A stretch of 64,000 bases of DNA from Candidatus Aminicenantes bacterium UBA6072 (GTDB taxonomy: Bacteria > Acidobacteriota > Aminicenantia > UBA2199). Shown here piece after piece: positions 6,111 to 14,525 of the stretch. The notes beneath the pieces are model-generated. The model made no database searches and had not been told where the DNA came from. It saw only the letters and a list, made by a program, of their open reading frames with translations. How positions within the stretch are numbered: the stretch's first letter is position 1; the number at the start of each line of letters is the position of its first letter. Made by a program: the position numbers and the translations under genes. The stretch is from assembly GCA_002436105.1 (NCBI GenBank), contig DIXU01000005.1:1-64000 (forward strand), given 5' to 3'.

Positions 6111-7118
6111 ATGAAACGTTCGATCCTGTTGGTTCTGCTGGCCCTGTTCGTCCTGAGCGCAATGAAGCTGCCCGCCGCCATCTCGGCCTACGCCTTCGGC
6201 GACTACTACCTGGTACTCAAGAACCAAAATGAGGCGGTGGAGAACCAGCACGGCCTGTGGCTGCGCCGCGTCTACCTCACCTACGAGAGCGATATCTCCG
6301 ACAAGCTGAAGGCCCGCGCCCGACTGGAGCTCAACAGCCCCGGCGACTTCACCACCTCGGCCGCCATCGTTCCCTACCTGAAGGACGCCTACATCTCCTA
6401 CCAGTACGCCCCGCTGCACAAGCTCACCGTCGGCATCCAGGACAGCCTGGCCTATGCCAACATCGAGAAATTCTACGGCTACCGCCACCTGGAAAAGACC
6501 ATGTTCGACCTGTACAAGGTGCGCTCATCGCGCGACTTCGCCATTGACTTCAGCGGCGCCTTCGACGCCGGCAAGAAGTTCAACTACAGCCTGCAGTACG
6601 GCAACTACTCGGGCAACAAGAGCGAGAACAATCCCTACAAGCAGGTCGGCGCCCGCCTGTTCGTCAACGTCACCCCCAAGCTGCTGGTCGAGGTCAACGG
6701 CGACGTCAGCACCGTGTCCGGAGTGAAGACCTCCTACCTGGTCCAGGGCTTCGTCGGCTACAAGGACGACTGGGGCCGCCTGGGCGTGAACTACGGCCAG
6801 GAAATGGTCAGGGAAGACGGCAAGGACGACGCGGATTTCGGCGTCTTCTCCGCCTTCGCCGTGGCCAAGCTCGGCAAGAAGCTCGAGGCCGTCGCCCGCT
6901 ACGACATGAGCGTCGATCCCCAGCTCCACGGCCAGGGCGATTTCCTGCCCATCGTGAAGGGCTACAAGTCCAACCTGGCCATCCTCGGCCTGGCCTGGAA
7001 CCTGCACCCCAAGTTCCAGATCATGCCCAACATCAAGATGGTGTCGTACAAGGAGAACAACGGCGTCAAGCCGGGCAGCGACACCTACTTCAACATCACC
7101 TGGTACTATCAGTTCTAA
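6111..7118 (+). CDS. Outer-membrane porin, probable phosphate-selective (OprP/OprO-like)
   Basis: A 335-residue barrel. Residues 1-24 are a signal peptide (RSILLVLLALFVLSAMKLPAAISA). The mature protein is built of amphipathic strands such as LWLRRVYLTYESDISDKLKARARLEL, a pattern seen in phosphate-type porins, and ends in NITWYYQF, a C-terminal Phe recognised by BAM. Short connecting turns contain basic residues, but an arginine ladder cannot be proved from sequence alone. GGAGG sits seven bases before the ATG; an upstream in-frame start at 6039 lacks one. It is first in the operon porin-pstS-pstC-pstA-pstB-phoU-phoB-phoR and directly follows the TTAACC repeats, which argues for phosphate uptake across the outer membrane. 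Confidence 0.8.
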   Translation: MKRSILLVLLALFVLSAMKLPAAISAYAFGDYYLVLKNQNEAVENQHGLWLRRVYLTYESDISDKLKARARLELNSPGDFTTSAAIVPYLKDAYISYQYAPLHKLTVGIQDSLAYANIEKFYGYRHLEKTMFDLYKVRSSRDFAIDFSGAFDAGKKFNYSLQYGNYSGNKSENNPYKQVGARLFVNVTPKLLVEVNGDVSTVSGVKTSYLVQGFVGYKDDWGRLGVNYGQEMVREDGKDDADFGVFSAFAVAKLGKKLEAVARYDMSVDPQLHGQGDFLPIVKGYKSNLAILGLAWNLHPKFQIMPNIKMVSYKENNGVKPGSDTYFNITWYYQF

Positions 7119-7142
7119 GATCGTTAAAAAAAGGAGAAAACC

Positions 7143-7967
7143 ATGAAACTCATTTCCACCATCCTGGCGCTGTCCCTGCTGGGAGGCGCCTTCGGCTTCG
7201 CCGCCGACGCCAACAAGATCGTGGTCGACGGCTCGACCACCGTGGGCCCCATCGCCAAGGCCTTCGCCGAGTACACCATGAGACAGAACCCCGGGGTCAA
7301 CATCACCGTCTCCGAGTCGGGCTCGGGCAACGGCGCCAAGAGCCTGGTCAACAAGTCCTGCCAGGTGGCCAGCATGTCGCGGCTGCTGAAGCTCAACGAA
7401 TATGAAGCCGCGGTGCACTCCGAGATCCTGCCCGTGGTCCACGTCGTGGCCCTGGACGGCATCGCCATGATCGTCCATCCCGGCAACCCCGTCGCCAAGC
7501 TCTCCATGGCGCAGGTCAAGGACATTTACCTGGGCAAGATCAGGAACTGGAGCCAGCTCGGCGGCCCGAATACCGCCATCGTCATCATCTCGCGCGACAC
7601 CAACAGCGGCACCTACGAGACCTTCGAGGGCAAGGTGATGAAGGGCGAGAAGATCGCCAAGAACTGCGAGTATGTCGGCTCCAACGGCGCCATCCGCCAG
7701 CGGGTGCAGAGCACGCCGGCGGCCCTCGGCTACGTGGGCATCGGCTTCCTGGACAACACGGTCAAGGCGCTGCCCATCGACGGCGTCAACCCCACCCCCG
7801 AAACGGTCAAGGACGGCAGCTATCCCATCGCCCGCCCCCTCTACATGATCACCAACGACTATCCCAAGATGGGCTCGCACCTCTATCGCTACGTGAACCT
7901 CTACCTGTCCAAGAAGGGCCAGACCATGATCGAGGAGATCGGCTTCATCCCGGTCACCAGCTATTGA
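7143..7967 (+). CDS. pstS: Phosphate ABC transporter, periplasmic binding protein
   Basis: A 274-residue periplasmic protein with a cleavable signal peptide (residues 1-20, GAFGFAADA) and no lipobox cysteine. Seen: VVDGSTTVGPIAKAF and SESGSGNGAKSLVN, the two loops that in the PstS family contact phosphate; SRDTNSGTYETFE, the third; and the conserved ALGYVGIGFL. Length fits the short PstS subfamily of 270-290 residues. AAGGAG precedes the ATG. It follows the porin by 24 bp and precedes pstC by 16 bp, so it belongs to the phosphate operon. Confidence 0.95.
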   Translation: MKLISTILALSLLGGAFGFAADANKIVVDGSTTVGPIAKAFAEYTMRQNPGVNITVSESGSGNGAKSLVNKSCQVASMSRLLKLNEYEAAVHSEILPVVHVVALDGIAMIVHPGNPVAKLSMAQVKDIYLGKIRNWSQLGGPNTAIVIISRDTNSGTYETFEGKVMKGEKIAKNCEYVGSNGAIRQRVQSTPAALGYVGIGFLDNTVKALPIDGVNPTPETVKDGSYPIARPLYMITNDYPKMGSHLYRYVNLYLSKKGQTMIEEIGFIPVTSY

Positions 7968-7983
7968 TCGCTGCCCGCACTCC

Positions 7984-9126
7984 GTGAAGACGAACGAACG
8001 CAACCTGGTCATGAGCGACGCGGCCAGCCGCCTGCGGCGGCTGGCCGCCTTCTTTTCCAAGGGCTTTCTTTTCCTGGTCGCCGCCGCCTCGCTCGTGGCC
8101 GTGCTGCTGATCATCGTCTATATCGCCCGTGACGCCATCCCCTTCTTCAAGCTGCGCGGGCTGAAGGAGCTCTTCGCCGGCACGGCCTGGTTCCCCAGCG
8201 GCAATCCGCCCGAATTCGGCGCCCTGGCCATCTTCATCGGCAGCGGCCTGGTCACCCTGGGCGCCATCCTGGTGGCCGTTCCCCTGGGCATCGCCGCGGC
8301 CATCGCCCTCAGCGACATCCTGCCCTACCGCCTGCGCCAGGCGGTCAAGCCGGTCATCGAGATCCTGGCCGCCCTGCCCTCGGTGGCCTACGGCTTTTTC
8401 GCGCTGGTCATATTCGCGCCCCTGCTGCAGAACCACGGCGGCTCGCTCCTCTCCCTGGCCGCCTGGCTCATCTTCCTGCCCCTGGGCCTGCTGATCGCAT
8501 TCGCCGTCAGCGAGATCGCCACCCGCTCCATCCGCGCCGACGTGGCCCCGGCGGCGCGCTGGCTCCTGGCCGCGACCCTGGCCGCCGTCCTGGTGCGCGG
8601 ACTGGCCGCGCTCTCCGCCATTCTGAAAAACGTGGCCGTCAGCAGCGGCACCAACGCCTTCAACGTCTCGATCATCCTGGGCATCATGGCCCTGCCCACC
8701 ATCGTCAGCGTCGCCGAGGACTCGCTGCAGGCGGCGGGCCGCGAACTGCGCGAAGGCAGCTACGCCCTGGGCGCCACCCGCGCCGAGAGCCTTTTCAGGG
8801 TCATCATTCCCGCCGCCGGCAGCGGCATCATCGCCGCCGTCATCCTGGGCGTCATGCGCGCCATCGGCGAGACCATGGTGGTCTGGATGGCCTCGGGAAA
8901 CGCCGCCCAGGTGCCGCAGCCCTGGTTCAACTTCCTCAGCCCGGTGCGCACCCTGACCGCCACCATCGCCGGCGACATGGGCGAAGCCGACCAGGTCCTC
9001 GGCTCCGAGCGCTACCACGTGCTGTTCGCCCTGGCCCTGTGCCTGCTGCTGATCTCCTTTTTCGCCAACCTGGCCAGCGAATGGATCCTGCGCCGCCAGG
9101 CGCGCCGCCTGGGGGGGCTGAAGTAG
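7984..9126 (+). CDS. pstC: Phosphate ABC transporter permease PstC
   Basis: A 380-residue inner-membrane permease pairing with PstA. About six transmembrane segments are visible, the first at residues 25-47. The cytoplasmic EAA loop is REGSYALGATRAESLFRVIIPAAGSGIIAAV, the coupling helix that docks on PstB. A stretch of about 60 residues between segments 4 and 5 carries SEIATRSIRADVAPAARWLLAATLAAVLVRG, somewhat longer than in E. coli PstC. The GTG at 7984 has no clear Shine-Dalgarno sequence; the ATG at 8011, nine codons later, is the alternative. It is separated from pstA by no gap at all (stop 9126, start 9127). Confidence 0.92.
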   Translation: MKTNERNLVMSDAASRLRRLAAFFSKGFLFLVAAASLVAVLLIIVYIARDAIPFFKLRGLKELFAGTAWFPSGNPPEFGALAIFIGSGLVTLGAILVAVPLGIAAAIALSDILPYRLRQAVKPVIEILAALPSVAYGFFALVIFAPLLQNHGGSLLSLAAWLIFLPLGLLIAFAVSEIATRSIRADVAPAARWLLAATLAAVLVRGLAALSAILKNVAVSSGTNAFNVSIILGIMALPTIVSVAEDSLQAAGRELREGSYALGATRAESLFRVIIPAAGSGIIAAVILGVMRAIGETMVVWMASGNAAQVPQPWFNFLSPVRTLTATIAGDMGEADQVLGSERYHVLFALALCLLLISFFANLASEWILRRQARRLGGLK

Positions 9127-10473
9127 ATGAAGCTCCGATCGCGCAGGCTGCTCGACCGCTCGCTGACCGGGGTCAGCGTCATGGCCATCGTGCTGATGTC
9201 CCTGTCGCTGCTGGTGCTGCTCGGGCCCATTTTCAGCCGCGGGGCAGCGGCCTTCCTCTTCCGCGCCACCAGCGAATTCCGCCGCTTCAACCTCGAGCAG
9301 TTCAACCGCGGCGACAGCCGCCGGATCGCCGCCGAATCCCGGGCCGTCGCCGAGGCCCGCCAACCGCTGTACGGGATGCTGGCCGCTTTCACGGCCGAGC
9401 TGGAAGACATGGATCCGGCCCGGCGCCGGGAGCTGCGGCAGCAGTTCAAGGAAGTACGCGATCTGCTGCGCGAGCTGCTGGGGCCGCTTCCCGGGGAAAT
9501 GGACGCCGTCATGCTGCGCCAGCAATACGGGCAGACGCGCTGGGACCGGGCCCGGGTCACGCTGCAGCGCATCCTGTTCAGCGAGCAATGGGACTACTCC
9601 GATCCCAGCCGCATGGGCAGGAAGGTGCTGGTACCGCGACGCCAAGCCTTCGCCGGAACGCAGCTGGAACCACTTTTCCCCCACTTGCAGCAGAATTTGA
9701 AATCCATGCTGCAACCGCGCTTCACGTTTTACTGGCGCTTCCTGAGCGATCGCTCGCTCGACTCCCATTTCTTCGGCGGCATCTGGCCCGAGATCCTGGG
9801 CACGTTCTACCTCACCCTGGGCGCCATGCTGCTGGCCATCCCCTTCGGCGTGATCGCCGCCATCTACCTGAGTGAGTTCGCCGCCGCCGGCCGGCTGGTG
9901 AGCCTGCTGCGCGTGTGCATCAGCACCCTGGCCGGCGTCCCCAGTATCGTCTTCGGCCTCTTCGGCCTGGCCTTCTTCATCAACACCCTGCACCTCTCGC
10001 ACTCCAAGAGCGTGCTGGCCGGCTCGGCCACCCTGGCGCTGCTGATCCTGCCGACCATCATCCGCGCCGCGGAAGAAGCGCTCAAGTCCGTGCCGCACGC
10101 CTACAAGGAGGCGGCGCTCAGCCTGGGCGCCAGCCCGCTGCGCATGGTGCTGACCGTGCTGCTGCCCGCCGCCCTGCCCGGCATCCTGACCGGCGTCATC
10201 ATCAGCATGGGCCGGGCCGCCGGCGAGACCGCGCCCATCATCTTCACCGCCGCCGTCAGCGTCGGCCGGCCGCTGAAGCTGTGGGAAACACTGAACCAGC
10301 CCACGCCGGCCCTGCCCTGGAACATCTACAACCTGGCCACCGAGCACCAGGCGGTCGACCAGATCCGCCACGTGCAGTTCGGCATGGTGCTGACCCTGGT
10401 GCTGCTGGTGCTGCTGCTGAACCTGGCGGCCATTGTCATCCGCGCCCGCATCAGCAGGAAAATGAGAGGCTAA
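9127..10473 (+). CDS. pstA: Phosphate ABC transporter permease PstA with long insertion
   Basis: A 448-residue inner-membrane permease, much longer than the usual 280-300. Transmembrane segment 1 is at residues 15-37. Residues about 45-205 form a hydrophilic insertion, helix-rich and charged (for example MDPARRRELRQQFKEVRDLLRELLG), which by topology faces the periplasm. From residue 215 on the protein is standard: FFGGIWPEILGTFYLTLGAMLLAIPFGVIAAIYLSEF, AGVPSIVFGLFG, and the EAA loop KSVPHAYKEAALSLGASPLRMV. The insertion lies next to where PstS docks, so a role in substrate delivery is conceivable but unproved. It begins directly after the pstC stop. Confidence 0.92.
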   Translation: MKLRSRRLLDRSLTGVSVMAIVLMSLSLLVLLGPIFSRGAAAFLFRATSEFRRFNLEQFNRGDSRRIAAESRAVAEARQPLYGMLAAFTAELEDMDPARRRELRQQFKEVRDLLRELLGPLPGEMDAVMLRQQYGQTRWDRARVTLQRILFSEQWDYSDPSRMGRKVLVPRRQAFAGTQLEPLFPHLQQNLKSMLQPRFTFYWRFLSDRSLDSHFFGGIWPEILGTFYLTLGAMLLAIPFGVIAAIYLSEFAAAGRLVSLLRVCISTLAGVPSIVFGLFGLAFFINTLHLSHSKSVLAGSATLALLILPTIIRAAEEALKSVPHAYKEAALSLGASPLRMVLTVLLPAALPGILTGVIISMGRAAGETAPIIFTAAVSVGRPLKLWETLNQPTPALPWNIYNLATEHQAVDQIRHVQFGMVLTLVLLVLLLNLAAIVIRARISRKMRG

Positions 10474-10476
10474 CCC

Positions 10477-11298
10477 ATGATCCAACCCACACTTGCGAAC
10501 ATCCGCGCCGCCGCCGAGCCCGCCACGGCGGATTACGGCGGCCGGCAGGCCCATGTCGCCTGCGACCGCTTCTCCTTCTTCTATGGAGACAACCAGGCGG
10601 TGAGGAACGTCACGCTGGACTTTCCCAGCTTCCAGGTGACGGCCATCATCGGACCCAGCGGCTGCGGAAAAAGCACCTTGCTGCGCTCGATCAACCGCAT
10701 GAACGACCTGATCCCCGGCGGCCGCACCGGCGGCAGGCTGGTTTTCGACGGCCAGGACGTCTACGGCCCGCGCCTGGACGTCGTCACCCTGCGCCGGCGC
10801 ATCGGCATGGTCTTCCAGAAGCCGAACCCGTTTCCCAAGTCCATATTCAACAACGTCGCCTACGGCCGCCGCCTCCATGACGGCCCCGCCAAGGGCCGGC
10901 TCCAGGAAATCGTCGAGGCCAGCCTGCAGCGCGCCGGGCTGTGGGACGAGGTCAAGGACCGCCTGGACGACAACGCCCTGAGCCTGTCCGGGGGCCAGCA
11001 GCAGCGGCTGTGCATCGCGCGCGCGCTGGCGGTCGATCCCGAGGTGCTGCTGATGGACGAGCCGACCTCGGCCCTCGACCCGCGGGCCACGGCGCGCATC
11101 GAAGACCTGATCGCCGAGCTGCGCGGCCGCTACACCATCATCATCGTCACCCACAACATGCAGCAGGCGGCCCGGGTTTCCGACCTGACCGCTTTCCTTT
11201 ACGAAGGCGACCTGATAGAATACGGGGCGACGGCGCAGATGTTCACCAAACCGCGCCAGAAGCGGACCGAGGACTACATGACCGGCCGCTTCGGCTGA
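10477..11298 (+). CDS. pstB: Phosphate ABC transporter ATP-binding protein
   Basis: A 273-residue ABC ATPase that powers PstCA. Seen: Walker A GPSGCGKST (residues 59-67), Q-loop region MVFQKPNPFPKSIFNNVAYG (the PNPFP motif is diagnostic of PstB), signature LSGGQQQR, Walker B VLLMDEPTSALDP, and the switch histidine in IIIVTHNMQQAARVSD. The N-terminal 27 residues are an extension of no recognisable fold. The C-terminal YGATAQMFTKPRQKRTEDYMTGRFG is also PstB-typical. It starts three bases after the pstA stop and is followed by phoU after 14 bp. Confidence 0.97.
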   Translation: MIQPTLANIRAAAEPATADYGGRQAHVACDRFSFFYGDNQAVRNVTLDFPSFQVTAIIGPSGCGKSTLLRSINRMNDLIPGGRTGGRLVFDGQDVYGPRLDVVTLRRRIGMVFQKPNPFPKSIFNNVAYGRRLHDGPAKGRLQEIVEASLQRAGLWDEVKDRLDDNALSLSGGQQQRLCIARALAVDPEVLLMDEPTSALDPRATARIEDLIAELRGRYTIIIVTHNMQQAARVSDLTAFLYEGDLIEYGATAQMFTKPRQKRTEDYMTGRFG

Positions 11299-11312
11299 AC
11301 GTGGAGGCAACC

Positions 11313-11975
11313 ATGGCCGTGCACCTGCAGAAAGAGATCGAGAGGCTGAAGAAGCGCATCATCCTCTATGGCGGCATGATCGAGAAGAATCTGGAGAACG
11401 CCATCCGCTCGATCCAGGACAAGGACGCGGCCCTGGCGCGCCAGGTGCTGGAAACGGACGACCAGGCCGACGAGTGGGAGGTCGACACCGAGGAGGAGTG
11501 CCTGAAGATCCTGGCGCTGCACCAGCCGGTGGCTGTCGACCTGCGCTTCATCATCGCCGTGCTCAAGATCAACAACGACCTGGAGCGCATCGGTGACGAG
11601 GCGGTCAACATCGCCGAGCGCTCCATGCGCGTTTCGCCCCTGACCCTGCCCGGCGCGACCGTCGATTTCGCCCCCCTGTGCCGCCTGGTCCAGGAGGCGC
11701 TGCGCTCCAGCCTCGACGCCCTGGTGCGCCTCGACGCACCGCTGGCCCACCGGGTGCGCAATTCCGACGACGCCATCGACGAGATGGTCCACGGCCTGTT
11801 CGTCCGCCTCAAGGACGAGATCAGGAAGTTCCCCGCCCAGACCGACCAGCTGGTCGAGTACCTGCGCGTCTGCCGCCACCTGGAACGGATCGCCGACCAT
11901 GCCACCAACATCGCCGAGGACGTCATCTACATGGTCGAGGGCAGCATCGTCCGCCACCGCCATGAAACCCCATGA
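11313..11975 (+). CDS. phoU: Phosphate transport regulator PhoU
   Basis: A 220-residue all-helical cytoplasmic protein of two repeated three-helix bundles. Each repeat carries the family metal-binding motif: NNDLERIGDEAVNIAERS in the first and CRHLERIADHATNIAEDV in the second. PhoU communicates the state of the Pst transporter to the PhoR kinase and dampens it under phosphate excess. GGAGG lies upstream of the ATG at 11313. The 3' end may overlap a possible upstream phoB start (11962) by 14 bp, in keeping with coupled expression. Position between pstB and phoB-phoR is the classical context. Confidence 0.95.
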   Translation: MAVHLQKEIERLKKRIILYGGMIEKNLENAIRSIQDKDAALARQVLETDDQADEWEVDTEEECLKILALHQPVAVDLRFIIAVLKINNDLERIGDEAVNIAERSMRVSPLTLPGATVDFAPLCRLVQEALRSSLDALVRLDAPLAHRVRNSDDAIDEMVHGLFVRLKDEIRKFPAQTDQLVEYLRVCRHLERIADHATNIAEDVIYMVEGSIVRHRHETP

Positions 11976-11997
11976 CCCGGAGCGCAGGGAAAAAGCC

Positions 11998-12711
11998 ATG
12001 AAGGCGAAGGAAGCGGCGGCGAAAGCGAAGCCGCTGGTCGCCGTCGTCGACGACGAGCCCGACATCCTGGAGCTCGTGCGCCTGCACCTCGACCGGGCCG
12101 GCTTCATTGTCAGGCCTTTTGCCGCCGCCCGGCCGTTCCTGCAGTACCTGGAAAAGCACCTGCCCGACCTGCTGGTCCTCGACCTGATGCTGCCGGACGG
12201 CGACGGCCTGGAGATCTGCAAGGAACTGAAGCGCGAGCCGCGCACCAGCGCCCTGCCCATCCTCATCCTGACCGCCCGGGGCGAGAAGCCGGACATCGTC
12301 CTCGGCCTGGAATTCGGCGCCGACGACTACCTGGTCAAGCCCTTCTCGCCATCCGAGCTGGTGGCGCGGCTGAAGGCGGTCCTGCGCCGCAGCACGGCGC
12401 CCGGACCCGACCGCGAAGGCCTGGTCCGCCTCGGCGAGCATCTGGCCATCGACCCCGGGCGACACAGCGCCCTGGTCGACGGCCGGCCCGTATCCCTGAC
12501 CTCGACCGAGTTCTCGCTGCTGCTCATCCTCGGGCGCAAGCCCGGCTGGGTCTTCTCCCGCGAACAGATCCTCGACAGCCTCTGGGGCGACGAGAAGGAC
12601 GTCATCGACCGCACCGTCGACGTCCACATCAAGCACCTGCGGGAAAAGCTCGGGCCGGCCGGCTCCCTGATCAAGAACATCCGCGGCGTCGGCTACAAGA
12701 TCGAGCCATGA
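11998..12711 (+). CDS. phoB: Phosphate regulon response regulator, OmpR/PhoB family
   Basis: A 237-residue DNA-binding response regulator. The receiver domain (residues 12-130) has VVDDEPD acidic pocket, phosphoacceptor D62 in LVLDLMLPDGDG, the conserved Thr in LILTARG and the Lys in DYLVKPFSP. The C-terminal half is an OmpR-type winged helix (LTSTEFSLLLILGRKPGWVFSREQIL, DRTVDVHIKHLREKLG, IRGVGYKIEP). Start 11998 is preferred because AGGGA precedes it; the ATG at 11962 would add 12 residues and overlap phoU. It overlaps phoR by ATGA. It is the obvious candidate to bind the TTAACC repeats upstream of the operon. Confidence 0.95.
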   Translation: MKAKEAAAKAKPLVAVVDDEPDILELVRLHLDRAGFIVRPFAAARPFLQYLEKHLPDLLVLDLMLPDGDGLEICKELKREPRTSALPILILTARGEKPDIVLGLEFGADDYLVKPFSPSELVARLKAVLRRSTAPGPDREGLVRLGEHLAIDPGRHSALVDGRPVSLTSTEFSLLLILGRKPGWVFSREQILDSLWGDEKDVIDRTVDVHIKHLREKLGPAGSLIKNIRGVGYKIEP

Positions 12712-14459
12712 GAACGCGCCTGTTCTGGAAATTCTTCGCCGGCCTCTTCCTGTTCAGCCTGCTGCTGGCCCTGGCCTTTTATTTCCTGGCCGTCGGCCAG
12801 GCCCGCGACCTCTACCTGCGGGCCAAGGAGGATTCGCTGGTCCGGCTGGGGAACCTGGTCGGCGCCGAGCTGGCCGCCAACTGGCGGCAGCTGGACCCCG
12901 CGGTCCAGGAGGCTGCCGGCGCGGGACGCCTGCAGGCGCTCGTCGCGGAAAAGGGGGCGCACTCGCAGGTGCGGCTCACGGTCATCGATCCCCGCGGCCG
13001 GGTCCTGGCCGACTCGCAGAAAGACCCCGCCGCCATGCAGAACCACGCCGACCGTCCCGAGATCGCCGCCGCCCTGTCCGGACAGCCGCGCTCCGAGACC
13101 CATTTCAGCTTCACCCTGCGCGAGCGCATGATGTACCATGCCCTGCCGCTGAAAAGCGGCGGCACGACGGTCGCCGCCCTGCGCCTGAGCTTTTTCGTCC
13201 GCGATGTCGAGCTCGCGTTCGCCCCCTGGCGCGGCCGGGTCACCCTGCTGCTGCTGACCCTGCTCGCCGTCTCCCTGCTCCTCTCGCTGCTGCTGTCCGG
13301 GAACCTGACCCGGCCGATCAAGGACCTGGCCGCGGCCGCCCGCGCCGTCTCCTCGGGGAACCTGGACACCCACGTCCCCAGCCGGCGCCGCGACGAGATC
13401 GGTCAGCTGACCGGCGATTTCAACGCCATGGTCGACGACCAGAAGCGCATGCTGCAGCAACTGCGCTACGGCCGGCAGGAATTGGAGATCATCCTGGCCT
13501 CCCTCTCCGACGGCCTGCTGGTCATCGATGCCGAGGAGCGCATTACCCGCGCCGGCCCGAGCTTCTGCCGCCTGGTTGGCGACAGCGCCCCCGTCGGCAA
13601 GCCGTTCTGGGAGGTCCTGCGCCGCGCCGATTTCGCCGAACTGGTGCGCCGGGCCGCCGGCGCCGGCGTCCAGGCCGAGCTGGAGCTCGCGGGCCGTCCC
13701 TATTTCGTGTCGCTGGCGCCGCTGCCCGACCGCGCGGGAACGGTCGTCACCTTTCACGACCTGGCGGCCGTCCGGCGCCTGGAAAAACAGAAGAAGGACC
13801 TGGTGGCCAGCGTCTCGCATGAGTTGCGCACGCCGCTGACCGCCATCAAGGGCTACGTCGAAACGCTGGCCGAGGATGCGGCGGGCGACGCCCGCCGCTA
13901 CCTGGACGTGATCCAGCGCAATACCGACCGGCTGATCGAGATGATCGACGATCTGCTGACCCTTTCCGAGCTGGAGGAAAAGAGCGACCCGCTGGACCGG
14001 GAAGAGATCGACTGGCCCGGGCTCCTGGCCGGCGTGCGTTCCCTGTTCGAGAAGCGCATCCGCGAGAAGGGCCTGACGCTGGACATTTCCCTGCCACCGC
14101 CGGCGGAGCGCATCGCCTACCGCGGCGACCGCTTCCGCCTGGAGCAGATGCTCATCAACCTGCTGGACAACGCGGTGAAATACACCGACCAGGGCGGCAT
14201 CGCCGTGCGCGTCGCCGCCGACGACGGCGGGCTGATCATCGAGGTCCGCGACAGCGGCGCCGGCATCCCGGCGGAGCACCTGGATCGGGTATTCGAGCGC
14301 TTCTACGTCGCGGACAAGGCGCGCTCGCGGCAGAAAGGCGGCACCGGGCTGGGCCTGGCCATCGTCAAGCACATCGTCCAGCTGCACGGCGGCGAGATCG
14401 CCGTGCAAAGCCGGCCCGGCGCCGGCAGCACGTTCTCCGTCCGTTTGTTCCCGGCCTGA
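12708..14459 (+). CDS. phoR: Phosphate regulon sensor histidine kinase
   Basis: A 583-residue inner-membrane kinase. Order of parts: TM1 (about 10-28), a periplasmic sensor of about 145 residues, TM2 (about 173-195), HAMP (196-250), a PAS-like domain (255-355), HisKA with SVSHELRTPLTAIKGY (phosphorylated H371), and an HATPase domain with NLLDNAVKYTD, DSGAGIP and GTGLGLAIVKH. A large periplasmic domain resembles the Gram-positive PhoR layout more than E. coli PhoR, which is nearly all cytoplasmic. The ATGA overlap with phoB and the operon context support PhoR. The HAMP linker reads NLTRPIKDLAAAARAVSSGNL. Confidence 0.93.
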   Translation: MRTRLFWKFFAGLFLFSLLLALAFYFLAVGQARDLYLRAKEDSLVRLGNLVGAELAANWRQLDPAVQEAAGAGRLQALVAEKGAHSQVRLTVIDPRGRVLADSQKDPAAMQNHADRPEIAAALSGQPRSETHFSFTLRERMMYHALPLKSGGTTVAALRLSFFVRDVELAFAPWRGRVTLLLLTLLAVSLLLSLLLSGNLTRPIKDLAAAARAVSSGNLDTHVPSRRRDEIGQLTGDFNAMVDDQKRMLQQLRYGRQELEIILASLSDGLLVIDAEERITRAGPSFCRLVGDSAPVGKPFWEVLRRADFAELVRRAAGAGVQAELELAGRPYFVSLAPLPDRAGTVVTFHDLAAVRRLEKQKKDLVASVSHELRTPLTAIKGYVETLAEDAAGDARRYLDVIQRNTDRLIEMIDDLLTLSELEEKSDPLDREEIDWPGLLAGVRSLFEKRIREKGLTLDISLPPPAERIAYRGDRFRLEQMLINLLDNAVKYTDQGGIAVRVAADDGGLIIEVRDSGAGIPAEHLDRVFERFYVADKARSRQKGGTGLGLAIVKHIVQLHGGEIAVQSRPGAGSTFSVRLFPA

Positions 14460-14483
14460 GACAAAATCGCCTCATTTTCTCTC

Positions 14484-14517
14484 CGCGGTTGAAAAACCGC
14501 GAACAATGCTCTATTAT
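14484..14517 (+). promoter_or_regulatory. Promoter of the binding-protein/kinase operon, overlapping a dyad
   Basis: TTGAAA (14489-14494), 17-bp spacer, TATTAT (14512-14517). The predicted start near 14524 is two bases before the ATG at 14526. A perfect dyad, CGCGGTT (14484-14490) and AACCGCG (14495-14501) around GAAA, covers the -35 box; it could be an operator or the remnant stem of the phoR terminator (no U-tract follows). Confidence 0.7.
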
Positions 14518-14525
14518 CTTGAACG

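Noticed and set aside
7954..11310. A 1118-codon open frame on the minus strand across the pst genes
   Set aside because: Antisense shadow of high-GC coding DNA; Gln/Gly/Ala/Asp-rich composition and no homology, while the plus-strand genes are unmistakable Pst proteins.
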